Shown here: one piece after another, positions 11,535 to 23,461 of the stretch
How positions within the stretch are numbered: the stretch's first letter is position 1
How the letters are laid out: the number at the start of each line of letters is the position of its first letter
From: Adiantum capillus-veneris
Taxonomy: Eukaryota; Streptophyta; Polypodiopsida; Polypodiales; Pteridaceae
DNA length: 60,000 nucleotides
Reading direction: 5' to 3'
NCBI GenBank assembly: GCA_014529385.2
Contig: CM043950.1
Span: 67,980,435 to 68,040,434 of the forward strand
Notes under the pieces: model-generated
Database searches by the model: none
Seen by the model: only the letters and a program-made list of their open reading frames with translations
Told to the model about the DNA's origin: nothing
Made by a program: the position numbers and the translations under genes

Positions 11535-13251
11535 TCAAAAGACCAAAAAACCAGCCATCACAACTTGGAAAAATTTTGGTAGAGTTTCCTCAAAAGTAGA
11601 GCAAAAAGAACCCAAAATATAGACTGTATATCTATGCATAACCTGCCAACAATGGAACCCAAGCATCAACTAGGAATCACTAGTACATAGCCTATGATGA
11701 GGTCACAAAAGGGTGCTCCAGCCACTTGTATTACCAAAAGGATCTCACATTTGAGAATCCCCCAGCGCAATAGAAGCTCACCACGACCCTCTCACAAAGG
11801 TTTATGCAAATATCGTATAATCAAGTCTCAAAAATGACTATCTTCCAAACCAAGTCTCAGAATGGCTTGGACTGCCAAATAAAACCAAGTATGGTTCCAC
11901 AAAGGCGTACAATGGCAGTACCCACAAGTAACGTACAATACCAAACAATGCACTCAAAAAGGTACTAAATGATGCATATCCATGGCAACTGCAAGTGACT
12001 TCCACTTGCCAATATATCACTCTACTCCAACTACATGTACCTGTGTGAATAACCTGTACCTGTAACCTGTAACCTGTAATCTGTAATCCCCAAGCTGAAG
12101 GTACTCGAAGAAGATCCTCTGTGGGGGCACCAAACGAATGTGAGCGGGATGGAAACACACACAAAGCCTCTATAATCACCCAAAAAACTCTTGAGATGAT
12201 ACACACACACATATAGGGAACCGCTCGGCTTACACAACCCACCTGGCCGAGACATGGAACACACCGATGGAGTGAGAGGAGAGAGACTATCCATTTGCCA
12301 CTCAACACAGAGACACACACACACAGATCCACAAAACTCAGTTGAAAAGATAAATATTTTTTATGTTTAGACACAGTTCTTGGGCCAACACCAATGGGAC
12401 AAATAGTTCACACAAGATGGATGAAATATGCCAGATACACTTACAAATTTCAGTAGAGGCTTCGCTAACAGGACAAACTTACATAGCCAAAAAAAAAGAA
12501 AAACAATGAGAAAGTAAGAAAAATGTATAGCATCATTGCGTTTGGAACGGCCCAAAACCCCAATCTACAATATCAATGTGCTCAAATCGGACCTTGGATG
12601 AGCAGTTTATGGCCAAAACATGCTTCGAAAACAGCAAAAAAAGAGTTGCGGTTGTTCTTCCTCTTCTCTCCACACTTCGCTGGTTTTTTTTCTTAGGGTT
12701 TTCAGTGTCCAAACTTCAATTTATCCCTTGGGAACCTTTGGCCTTTTGATTGACCTCAAACGAGCCCCGAACATGCCAAAAAATGGCCACGCAATGCGTT
12801 TTTGTTACCCTTCTACATTCATCTACACACCTGGCACTCAACTTTTTCCAATAATGCATCCCGCAATCACATGAAGTGTCCCCCAAATATAGTTCTCATG
12901 ATGACCTTTCTACATATTGATCACAAGAAAACACTCCCGTTGTGTCCGTACTTATCCATGTGCAAGTTTTGACCCCATTCGACCTCCTAACGCCACTCGA
13001 TGCCATCTAACGCACCTACTTACCTCGTGGCATGCACCCGCTCATAGGTTCTCGAGAAATTTTATGCTCCACAAACTCCTCATTATTATAGAAAAACACA
13101 CTGATACTGGTGATATTGAAAATTGATGTACTATGTACACGTTGTCCTACTTGTACACATGTGGGCCCCACGTAACCACCTGGCTCTAGAAAATGGGTAA
13201 TTTTTTATTCGATGCACCATGCATGTGTATGTACATATGAGCAATCACTTC
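11535..13251. repeat. Dispersed direct repeat, copy A
   Basis: About 1.7 kb that recurs, diverged, at 14549-16309 in the same direction. Shared landmarks in order are AAAAAACCAGCCATCA, CCCAAAATATAGACTGTAT, GTACTCGAAGAAGATCCTC, and TATGTACATATG near the end. A patch of CCTGTA/CCTGTAA repeats at about 12048-12090 is longer in copy B. I do not find TG...CA ends shared by both copies, so I do not call them LTRs. Confidence 0.7.
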
Positions 13252-13600
13252 TTCCAAAAAACTCCTAACAACATGCTGGAGATCCGGATCTACCACATGT
13301 GAAATAGCATAAGTGGATGGGCCGGCACCTCTATAGAATGCTATATTTAAGCTAAAAAAAGACTATCAAGATTAGGGTCCACTAGAGGGGATGTCCACCG
13401 TAGATAGCCGCCCACCTAGGACGTGAATCATCCAAAGGAAGAGTGCACTGGCTGTTCCCCACCAGAAAATCTCTCGTGTGCATCTACAAGAGATGCATTG
13501 AAGAGTATTAAATCCTATTGGAATTTTAATCTCCATATACCTAATCCATACGTACCGCTCTTTTTATCTCTCTTTATCCCTATCTCTTTCTATCCCCTCC

Positions 13601-13651
<51 letters not shown>

Positions 13652-14548
13652 TCCTTGTCTCTTCCTCTACCTCTTTCTTTCTATATCTCCTTCTTTCCCT
13701 CTCTATTTTCCCCTCTCTCTCTCTCTAAAGAATGTAAAAAACTATCGGACTATATTGATTGGATCTCTTATGGAAAATCTTTTTGGGTGCATAATGAAGA
13801 TGAAATTGAGTGATTGGGTTGAAGAAAATGACAAGCGTCCAAAAGGACCAGCGGGTTTTTGTCAATGCCATAGCACCATTGATCATCTTATCACCTCTTT
13901 GTGTTCATGGCCGGAAATGACATGCCATATGGGGTGGCCTCTACACCACACATGGCCTGAACATCCCCAAGCATCATCTCAAGGTAGGAGTAGTCCTATA
14001 ACTAGAGAGGGGCACCACCAAGCATAAGTGCGGCTAGGACGCAGACAACATGATCTAGGGTAGTAAAAGTGAGATTCCCTCTAGGTAACCAACACGAAAT
14101 GGTGATACAGCAAACGTCCACATCACTATGAGAGATCGTGGTGTTTACCACGGGCCATTACCGCAAAACAAGAGAGAGGAATTCAAAATGAGGAGAGAGA
14201 ATCCTTTTGATGCTCAAGCGGCACTTTACCGCATCATCACTTTCTCCCGCTTCCTCCTCCTCAAGATGACTATTTGCAAGGCTGGGCTGACCTTCTTCAA
14301 CTTCTACTACATCTTCCTCTGCATCTTGTGGTGATGGTATGATGGGATCAATTACTGGCTCAATGTCCATCTCTGCAAAGATAGATGTACCCGGCGGCGT
14401 GACTAGAATGACATACCAAAGTCTTCTTTGATATATACATGGCACATAAAAGACGTGTACGTCACACACAAAGAATAAGCTGAAATACATAACTTAAATT
14501 TTTAATTTAAGTTAATTGCACATAGCCTAAATTACCTGCTCGCAAATA
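13252..14548. other. Spacer between repeat copies, with CT microsatellite
   Basis: It holds a pure (CT)n tract at about 13602-13638 followed by TCTA repeats. Short open frames here show no motif I know. If the flanking copies were LTRs, this would be an internal region too short for pol. Confidence 0.4.
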
Positions 14549-16309
14549 CTCAAAATACCAAAAAACCAGCCATCATAACTTGGGAAAATTTCGACAGAGT
14601 TTCCCCAGAAGTAGAGCAGTAGGAACCCAAAATATAGACTGTATCTGTATGCATAAACTGCCAACAATAGAACCCGAGCATCAAATAGGACTCACTAGTA
14701 CATAGCCTATGGCGAGGTCACAAAAAGGGTGCTCCAGCTACCTGTATCACCGAAAGGATCTCTACATTTGACAATCCCCCAGCTCAATAAAAACCTCACG
14801 CTATCGACCCTCACACGAAGGCTAATGCAAATCGCGTATAGTCAAGTCTCAGAAATGACTATCTTCCAGACCAAGTCTCAGAAATGGCTGGGACTGCCAA
14901 ATACAACCAAGTATGGCTCCACAAATGCGTACAATGGCAGTTTCCACAAGTAACGTACAATCCAGCAGACAATGCGCTCAAATAGGCGCCAAGTGATGCA
15001 TTCCCACAACAACTGCAAGTGACATCACTGCTAGTATATCACTGTACTCCAGCTACCTGTACCTGTGTGAATCACCTGTACCTGTACCTGTCCCTGTCAC
15101 CTGTAATCTGCAACCTGCAACCTGTAATCCCGAAGCTCGAAGCTTGAAGCTCAAAGCAGAAGGTACTCGAAGAAGATCCTCAGTGGGGGCACCAAAAGAA
15201 TGTGAGCGGGATGAAGACACACAGAGCGCCTCTATAACGACCCGACACACACTCTTGGGAAGATACACACACACTATGGGGCACCACTCGGCTTACACAA
15301 CACACCTGGCCGAGACAGGGAACACACCGATGGAGCGAGAGGAGAGAGACTATCCACTTTCCCACTCCACACAGACACACACACACAAAAAAACCTCAGC
15401 TCAAAAGAGGAGAATTTCTGATGTTTAAATACAAATGAGCTTGGGCCAACACCAATGGGGCAAACAACTCACACAATATGGGTAAAAGATACCAGATACA
15501 ATCACAAATTGGAGAAGAAGCTTCACTCACCGGAGAAGATTACACAGAAAAACAGAAGAAAAAGAGTGAGGAATTTGGCAAAATGGACAGCGCCATCGCG
15601 TCCAGAACGGCCCAAAACCCCAGTCTACAATGTCAAAGTGCTCAAATCCGACCTCGGATGAGCAGTTTACGGCCAAAACAGGCTCCAAAATGAGCAAAAA
15701 CACACCTACAGCTGTTCCTCCTCTCTTCTCCACGTTTTTTCTGGTCTTCTCTCTGTTTTTTCAGTTCCCACACTTAGATTTATTAGTTGGGCACCCTTGG
15801 CCTTTTAGATGGCCTCAAACGGACCCCGAACAGGCCAAAAACTGACCTCGCAGTGCATAGTTGTCACCTTTTTGCATCATTCGCACACCTGGCACTCAGC
15901 TTTTTTCCAATAATGCATCTCGCCACCACGTGAAGTGGCCCCAAAAAGTGGTCCTAATGATGACCTTTTTGCATAACTCTAACCAGAAAACACCCACGTT
16001 GTGTCCGTCCTCATCCGCGTGCAAATATTGACCTCGTTCGCCCTCCTGACGCCACTAGATGCCATCTGACGCACCTGCTGACCTCACGTCGTCAGCCCGC
16101 GGATAGCTTCCTCGAGAAGTTTTACGCGCTACCAAATCATTCTTATTGTAGAAAAAACACACTAGTATTGATAATAGTGAAAATCGTTGCACTATGTACA
16201 TGCTGTCCTACCTGTACACATGTGGGCCCCACGTAACCACCTGGCTATGGAAATTGGGAAATCCTTTATTCGATGCACCATGCCTATGTATGTACATATG
16301 CGCAATCCC
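14549..16309. repeat. Dispersed direct repeat, copy B
   Basis: Diverged second copy of 11535-13251, about 45 bases longer overall, mainly from an expanded CCTGTA-type tract around 15054-15130. The open frames inside (for example the one starting at 16187) begin in this repeat and are not independent evidence of genes. Confidence 0.7.
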
Positions 16310-17580
16310 TTGCTATACAGAGATAAGGTGGTTCTTATGCCGAAGATGCCAGCTAGAGCGGTTCCAACTGTGGCGGAAGTGCAAGTGGTGCCCGAGTGGA
16401 CAAAGAATGAGCTGCTAAATTCAAGTGTAGTTGTTGAAGCTCCATCAAAGTGCGGTAAAGAGCAAGGAGTGCGGTTTGTAGACGAGGTCAAAGAGGTGAA
16501 GCTAGAGGGGGTGCCCGAGCTTGAAACTGAAGAGGAGGTTGAATCAAATGGCAGTAGCTCTATGGACGCAGATATGAGTTGGGAGACCGAGTCATCCCAA
16601 TCCAGGTATGATGAGTTCGACCTCTTACATGTGAGTGGAGAGGTAGTGAAAATGTGCGAGAAGCAGCATGAAGTGCAAGCTGAAGTGCTTAGTGAATACC
16701 AAATGAAGCGGTTTAGCCCTACATGTAGTGAAGAGCAGGTAAAACTGGTGTGCAATGCCATGCTAATGCCATGTTGATGAAGATAGTAGTAGAGTATTCC
16801 ATAATGGTGTAGCAGGTGCAAAATTTTGCCAAGAGGGATAGAGCAGTCATACCTATGAAAGAGGACAAGGAGGAGGTGATAGAGAACGAGTTTCTCTCTT
16901 CCTTGGCAGAGTTTGAGTATGCAGTAGTATAAGAGCAGTTAATTGCAGCGGACAAGCAGGCAGTGCTTATTGACCTTGAAGGACCAATTGACGAGGAGGA
17001 GCTCGACGATGCTAGAATTTAGTGCATGGTAGGTGAGAAGGATGATGTGGAGTCAAAGTTAGAGGTGCTTCCTACGCAGTCAATGCCCTCTATGACAGGT
17101 GATGCAGATTCCAAGGCAGTGTCCAAGCTTTCTAAGGAGGTCTATGAGTGGTGGTTGAAAGGAATTCTAATAACGACAGCTATGCAGTGTGCTGTTGAGC
17201 AGGTGCAGGACCTGCTAAATGAGGATCTAGCCTTACATGGATGGGAGGGCGGGTCAGATGTGTTAGGTGTCTTTGGTGCGAGTGATGGTGCAAGTAGGTC
17301 TTTGGATGGTGAGCATGAGGGTGCTTTATTTGGTGTTCTTGGAGATGCTTGATTGCGAGTGGGGAATTTTCTAATAAGTTCTTGGAGTGGTAGAAGCGTA
17401 CTGATGGTAGGTTGGATATGTGGCTGGATATGTGCCTTGGTGTGGCACTACGCAAGGTTGTTGCAAGTGGATGAAAGGGACCAATGCAAGGTGTTCAACC
17501 CAGGCGGTTGATGACAACTAAAGCAGGGGGTTGGGAAACCCGCATGAACAAAGACGACGGGTTACAGGTGTCAATTTTGT
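16310..17580 (+). pseudogene. Acidic coding relic, probably retroelement-derived
   Basis: I cannot identify the protein. Successive plus-strand segments look like former coding sequence: EVKEVKLEGVPELETEEEV (about 16486-16542), then DLEGPIDEEELDDARI before a TAG near 17020, then SKEVYEWWLKGILITTAMQ, and from about 17350 another frame with RTDGRLDMWLDMCLGVALRK interrupted by TAG and TGA. The Glu/Asp-rich composition differs from the flanking repeats. Position just after repeat copy B and before LTR-like sequence suggests an internal region of a decayed LTR element, but no pol motif is visible. Confidence 0.35.
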
Positions 17581-20306
17581 ACATATGGTGGGTGTTTTTC
17601 AATGTACAGAGATTTTGTTTTTGGTGTGATTTTTTAGTGCAATAAGCCCATGTGTGGTTGAGCATAAATGTTCACCGAGGGGGTGGGCAATGATGGTGCA
17701 ACCAAAGTTGGTCCGAGCTAGGGAATGGCAGCAGGCAAGTACAATGCAAAAGGCTAGGGCAAGTGCCAAGGACCTAGGCAGCCCAAGGATAGCGGGAATG
17801 TATGCTTAAAGCGGCTTTCTAGGCCAAAAGTGCTGCAAGATGGTCCAGATGGGAAGGCAGATGAAGGTGTTTGAAAGGCCAAGTCAGTGCTTTGAAAGGT
17901 AGGGCTTAGTGCGCTCTAGAAGCCGGTCCAAATGGCTCGTCAAAACGGAGCCCCGATGTGCAAGATATTGAAGTTTAAAGCTGGAGTGTGTAGCAGATCC
18001 CCGATGGATAGGGCAGCTGGGGACCGGTGACCCCGGCCGATGTTAGTATATACATATGTATTGCTTGAGTTGTGGAGCATGCCGGTCTTCTCGAATTGCG
18101 AATCGGAGGAGCTCTAGTTGGCAAGGTATGTCAATTGAAATTTTTTCGGCGACCGAGTCTGAGCCCATTTGACCGCATTGGGAAATGCACCATCAGGTGT
18201 TTTCATGAGCTCGCCAGGCATTTAGTACACAGTATGCAGCATATGATGCTAGCAAGAAGTGATGGCACGTCATATGGAGTCCGAAGCGGTGAGATGCTGA
18301 AGTCGGAAGATGAGGTGCATTTTTTGCGGATTGCGCTGCACGTGATTTGGCCAGCTTTTAAGACCTCGGTTCGAGGTCTTCCTAGCCTAGGGATGAGATG
18401 AGAACTATGCGGCTTGGAGCTGGCTTTGTGAGATCTCAAGGAGCCTTGATTGCTTGGGAGTTGGATCACTAGGTGATGTTTGGCAGGCTCTGCAAGTTAG
18501 GGGAAACAAGTTTTTTGTTTGAAGGGTTTTTTTGCTTTTCCAAAGGCCTTAAAAGGCTGAAGTGCTGCAGAGCTGCCACGTGGCACCGTAATTGCCCCAC
18601 ATGCGGATGCGCAACTTTTGGAGTTGGGGTATAAAGGCAAGAAGATGGCGCCTCCAAGGGCATCCAGAGGTGGAGCGAGAGATCCTTGATGGCTTGGCTA
18701 TGGCGCGGGCGAGCGGGCACTGCAGGCGGCCCGTGGGCGCTGCGCAGGGCGTTTCGCGGCGGTTTTGGAAAAGCGGGGCGGCGCAGGTGGCACGTGCCCG
18801 CATGGGGGGAGGAGACGAGGTGAGGTGGCATGTGATGACGTGGCCACTCGATAAGGGGTTGATCGTGCAGCCCTTGGGGCCCGCAAAATTTTGAGAAAGA
18901 GAGGGATGGCAATAGTGACATCGGTATTGCCTCCCCCCCTCATGAAAGAGGTAGGTCCCACAGCACGGATAGAGAGAATAGAGAGAAAGAGAAAGAGAGT
19001 TCGAGGGCGGTAAAGAGGCCATTGCAAAGGCCATCCGGGAAAAGAAAGGAGCAAAAGGGCCAGTAGAGGCCGGACAAACCAAAGCTAAAGGCGAAAATGA
19101 AGGCCAAGGCCAAAGAGAGAGGTGATAGAGGAGTCGGATAGAGAGAGGGAAAAAATCCAAAATCAAACAGTGCAAGGTTGAGGCCACAAACGGAAAAAAA
19201 ATGAAAGATAAAGATAAAAAATAAAAAGCCAAGGGGTAATAGCGACATCGCTAATGCCCCCCCCCCCCCCCCCCAAGTGCAAAAGAGAGAAGAAGAGAGC
19301 AGATAGAGCAAGGCGGTGCCCCCTTTCCAAAAATGCCAATTCAAGGTGCCAAGTGGACCAATTAAAATGTAAATTCCCAAATTAAATGCCCCCCCTATAA
19401 AAGTCAAAATTGGATCAAATTAAGGTCTTTTTTCTTTGCTTTTGGTGCCGTTTGAAGCTTGCAAAGTGGAGTTCTCTAGCAAGCTAGACCCTTTGTAACT
19501 TGTGCTTGAAAATGGCCATGGTGATGGCAGTGCAAGTCGGTGTATATGTTTTTTGAAGTGCAATCAAGCCACAGTTTCCCCTTCTCGATGTTGTTTCCCC
19601 TTCCCCCCTTCTCTTTCTCCTGATCTGGTGTTTCCTCTTGGTGCCGGCTATGTGGATGTGTGTGCCCCCCCGGACCGACGGTGATTTGTGTGAGAGAGTG
19701 AGATTGAGCGGATGTGAGTGTGTGTAAGGGTGGAGGAAGGCAGTGGTAGCAGGTGTACCTTGTGTGGTGGTTTGTGAAGTGTGTGACCCACTAGTGGCAA
19801 TTGAGCAGGTGGTGGTCTGCTAGTGTAGAGTGTTTCTTTGAAGGTGTTTTTCGAGAGGATAGAGGTGTTGTGGATACCCTGAGCTATAGAGAGGCCCTTG
19901 TGTTTGTGCCGGGTGTGTTCCCCCATTCCCCCTCTCCAACGTGTACAAAAGTATGGCATGCTTGTCTCATCTATCTTGGGTTTTAGTGGTCCTATTTTGA
20001 TGGAGAGCGGCTAAATGTCTTGATCATAAGGCTAAAACTAGTATATTTAGGTGCTTTTTGGTGAGTAAGCTCATTAAATTTGTGGTGCAAAGTAATGAAG
20101 TCTCATATTTTATTCTATTTTATATTTCACAAATCGTTGTCGAAAGATACAAAATCTATGTGAGATGGCTCTAAAAACAAGTCCAATAAGGACAAATCAC
20201 CTACTTTTTTCAAACGTATACCTTTTTCACTTTCCCTCTAGTTTGTGAGAGGTTTAAGTCTTCCCATCTCTGCATTTTATTTCTTCTTTCTAATTTTTTA
20301 GTTTCC
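17581..20306. other. Non-coding, LTR-like and partly GC-rich; no gene seen
   Basis: From about 18055 the wording (GTGGAGCATGCCGGTCTT, then AGTTGGCAAGGTAT, then TTTTTTCGG) recalls, weakly, the LTRs at 31756 and 34593, so this may be a distant LTR relative. About 18550-18900 is markedly GC-rich. A run of 18 C lies at 19257-19274. The open frames in this stretch are low-complexity and show no domain. Confidence 0.4.
18575..18636 (+). promoter_or_regulatory. Promoter-like: G-box palindrome and TATA box
   Basis: GCCACGTGGC at 18575-18584 is a perfect G-box palindrome, and TATAAAG at 18630-18636 follows 46 bases later, with GC-rich transcribed-looking sequence after it. In the setting of LTR-like sequence this could be a U3 promoter. 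There is no long protein frame downstream, so its target is unknown. Confidence 0.3.
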
Positions 20307-21620
20307 ATGGCGTCTTTTGTACATTGCCCTTCACATAACATAACTTCTTGTGATTTTCATAACATTAGAGAGGATGGTCTTTGGAAACCCATATCTTTTT
20401 GTGTGAATCAATGCTTCCTTCATGCAAAGGTGTACATGGAGTGAAGAGAACTAAACGTGATAAAGTAAAACACCATTGGAAACCGTCATGTTCTTGCTTT
20501 CAAAGTGATCGACAATGGCTGGCTAGCTAAGGTTCAACATGTGTACATGGCCAAGGATATGGTGTTAGACTTGGACGAACATCCCACACTGCATTCTTAC
20601 TATAAGTTTAAAAAAAAACTTTTATTTGATACAATGAGTTTTTCATTCTCCCATTGTTCTTTCTCATTTTTTGATTCCATTCCAGATATATTTCCTCCAA
20701 CAAGTGTGGAATGGCAGCCTATGGAGAGTCTAAGTGGGATGTTCAAAGCAATGCATAAAGGGATTTCAGATGCTATGTATGCTAACAAGCCACCTTCTTT
20801 TTACAAAAAAATGGATTTGTTTGTCTATTTGGAAGAATACAAGGTTCCATCATGAGAAGGTGCATATGGAGAACTACATCAAATACCCGTTCCCACCATA
20901 AGTTCACTTGACTGGGAAGCTCCTGATGCATGTACTATATCAAGCTTCAAATTCAAGATCAGAGAAGACATCCTTAAAACTATGTCTCTGGGTAGGACAT
21001 CAAGAAGGATTAAAGTTCGATGGTTCTTGCCTATACATGTCTTTGTGACATGTTTCAAACCAATGGACTTGCAGAGGACAAAGACGATGTGTCTTAATAG
21101 AAGACTTTCTATGACTGAACTGGATAATGTACTTGAAGACGGATGGAGTACCAAAGAAACTTTCCATATTGGCGATAATATTAGTTATAGAGTAAGCCCG
21201 AATTCTATGTCTATCTCATATCAACTATGTCATCAATCATTAATTATGGGCTATGACTATAGGAGATGGAGATGCAAATAAGGTAGTTGGGTTCCTCTCG
21301 ACTCTGAGAGAAACTGTTCAGAGTTTGAACTAAATTTCACAGTCCATCCACACACTGAGCATATAAGCCTTATAGCAACAACAAACTGGAGACTACAAGA
21401 TGTTAGAGAATCTCTTTTCTTGATGAAACATCTCTTGAGTATAGATTCAAAGTGGATGGAATTGTGGTGAGCACAAGGATGGAGAATTCAATTTCTTGCA
21501 TCACATGCCTTCCCCCAAAAAGAGTTGTATTTGAGCCACTTGCAAGGACTTGAAAAACAAGTTTCAATACTGCAATCATTGCATTTTGCAAATATAATTG
21601 TATTTTCTACCTTATTGTGA
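20307..21620 (+). pseudogene. Long single-frame degenerate gene, unknown function
   Basis: From ATG 20307 to TGA 21618-21620 one frame of 438 codons reads like protein throughout, interrupted by five internal stops (TGA and TAA just before 20465, TGA 20853, TAA 21279, TGA near 21468). Fragments include MASFVHCPSHNITS, VIDNGWLAKVQHVYMAKDM, SVEWQPMESLSGMF and HPHTEHISLIATTNWRLQD. The persistence of one frame over 1.3 kb without frameshifts argues for a formerly intact, intronless gene. It points towards the SPxK-rich minus-strand gene that ends at 21709. I recognise no family. Confidence 0.55.
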
Positions 21621-21708
21621 TCATTATTTATCTTTTTTAAAACTTACATGACAACATGATATACATTTAAGAATCGAATAGTTAGTATTAAGTATTTGAA
21701 GTACAAAA

Positions 21709-22695
21709 TTATGAACCACCAAAGGGTATATGTTCATATGGACAAAATGAACAAAAGTGTACATAACTTTTGTGGAGTAATAAATCATGAAACTTCACTA
21801 TTCTTTTTGCCTGAGAGGATTCTGCATCCTCAGAGACCCTTTTTCTTTTGTGTTCAGGAGGAGATGAAGTCATTTTAAGAGGGGGTCCCGGTGACTTGGG
21901 CTCCTCAGGGCTTGGCACGTGGGACTTGGCAGGGGTTGGTGCTTTGGGCTCCTAAGGAGTGGTTGGCTTGGGTGACTTGGAAACCTTCTTTGGCAACATG
22001 AATGGTAGCATGAAAGATGAGCTAGGTGCATCCCCCTTATTGTTCTTAGTTAAACGACGCTTTTGAACCTTGAATTTCAATGGTGAGTGGAATGCATGGC
22101 TCTTTGTATCTGCTTTTCTTTTTGCAGGGCTCTTCTTCTTGGTGGGGCTCTTCCTCTTGGAAGGACTCTTCTTGGCATGGGTCTTCTTTGTATGGACTCT
22201 CTTTAAAGAATTTTTACTTGTATGGCTTCTCTTTGAAGGGATCTTCTTTGCAGGACTCTTCTTCTTGTGATCCCTGTTCTTTGCATCCAAACCCTTGGTG
22301 GCTTTACCTTTCTCTGGTGGCAAAGGAGACTCTATTTCATATGTAGTTGGTGCCATAGGAGAGTCTGGATCATTTGGGTTTATTGATCTTTCCAAAACCA
22401 TAGAAACAACTAGATATTCATGCAACTACAAGAAATAGAAAAAGAAAATAAACGACATGAGTACATACATAGTTAAGAAGTCAAAATCAATCAATGTCAC
22501 ATGAGATGCACACTTACAGTGAGTGTAGTCATCCTATACCTTGACTCAAGATATCTCCATGCATCGGCAAGCACCCTACATCCATAAGATGTTGAGTCTC
22601 TTTGTAAAGGCACTTTTTGATTGTAGTACTTGAAACCTTCTCTATTGTAATCCTTATTTGTGGTACTCAGGTGACCAATGATAAGTTTGTTAGCA
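21709..22695 (-). pseudogene. Spliced gene with lysine-rich SPxK (histone H1-tail-like) C-terminus
   Basis: Two exons are well supported on the minus strand: 22695-22518, ending at a consensus GTAAGT donor, and 22425 onward, after the acceptor TTTTTCTATTTCTTGTAG; they join in phase over a 92-bp intron. The first exon follows a TTCTTGCAG acceptor, so more exons lie upstream. The second exon encodes repeated Lys-Ser-Pro units (KKSPAKK, KKSPSKRKSPTKKKSPAKRK), like the DNA-binding tails of histone H1. One in-frame TAG (21954-21952) interrupts it; the same frame then continues Pro/Lys-rich to 21709. In exon 1, PLQRDST..GCRVLADAWRYL vaguely recalls the catalytic Cys region of C48 (Ulp1-like) proteases, but the order is GC rather than CG, so I do not rely on it. 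Confidence 0.6.
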
Positions 22696-22816
22696 CTGCA
22701 AGAAGATATCAATGTTGGGGTTTACAAGCATACTTGTGTCTTGAGGGAATATGTCACAATACACCTCATCATCCCCACACATGGAGACGTCCACAATCAT
22801 TTGGCCTGTATTATTT

Positions 22817-23458
22817 TTAATAAAGGAGAGAGTTGAATGATCTTAAAAAATTTTCTTGATTTGTAAGGATAGCATCCTCTGACATCATGTCTTTCTCTCT
22901 CTCAACCTCCTTGCCTGCTTTGATATCCTGGGCCTTTCTTGTCTCATGTTGATGTGTAACATCTTCAATGACAACCCCTGAATTATTTTGCTGGCTAGAA
23001 GGGGGGATATTTGAAATTTGGAAGTCCCTAAGATCCTCACTAGGAATAATCTCAAGAGCCTTATCAAACTTGTACCTCAGCCTTGATACAAGCACAAAAT
23101 CTTTGCTCATCAGTGTGACCCTGTGAGAAAATGCAGCTGCACTGTAGCTATCATTCATAAAGTCTATAAGGAAATCCTCAGTAGCCTCTTGAAGGCACAT
23201 CAAGGCTTGATATTGCCACCTTACTGAAACAAAGGTTTTGATATTCATCATGCTCACAAGTCTATCTGATATCTCTTTGACAATTGTGATGAAGGGTGGC
23301 TTTGTAATAAGAAGACAAGTAGACTTTTGTGCTTTCCTTATCTCCCTTAGAGATTTGACTTGATAACTCAATCTCTTTCTAGCAGTACTCTGGCGAGGTT
23401 GTGTAGGTGGTTTCCTTTTTTCTTCCCAACCTCTAGATTGATTGATTCTTCTTGGTTT
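22817..23458 (-). pseudogene. Divergent histone H3 / CENH3-like fold protein
   Basis: The minus-strand frame 23458-22817 encodes a clear H3 fold: alpha-N and alpha-1 (SLREIRKAQKSTCLLI, KPPFITIVKEI), alpha-2 (ALMCLQEATEDFLI), loop 2 and alpha-3 (HRVTLMSKDFVLVSRLR). Before it comes an Arg/Lys/Pro/Gln-rich tail with TARKR. RW before alpha-2 and RVTLM.KDF are like centromeric H3. Loop 1 is about eight residues longer than in canonical H3, also a CENH3-like trait. After the fold there is a C-terminal extension of about 75 residues that H3 lacks. The fold has no intron, unlike most plant CENH3 genes. The frame opens only after a TGA (23461-23459); three ATGs at 23468-23460 are one base out of frame, so the start is broken or lies in an upstream exon. 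It may be an exon of the same transcription unit as 22695-21709. Confidence 0.75.
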
Positions 23459-23461
23459 TCA

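Noticed and set aside
11838-12374. 178-residue minus frame, with a similar one at 15053-15386
   Set aside because: Both sit in the 11.5/14.5 kb direct repeat. Frames are not conserved between copies and contain CA-repeat translation.
18469-19407. Several long minus frames
   Set aside because: GC-rich and purine-rich low-complexity DNA keeps several frames open at once; no domain.
22518-22695. Firm C48 (Ulp1-like) protease call
   Set aside because: Only a weak likeness around GCRVLADAW; the catalytic order is GC, not CG, and no secure His/Asp is seen.
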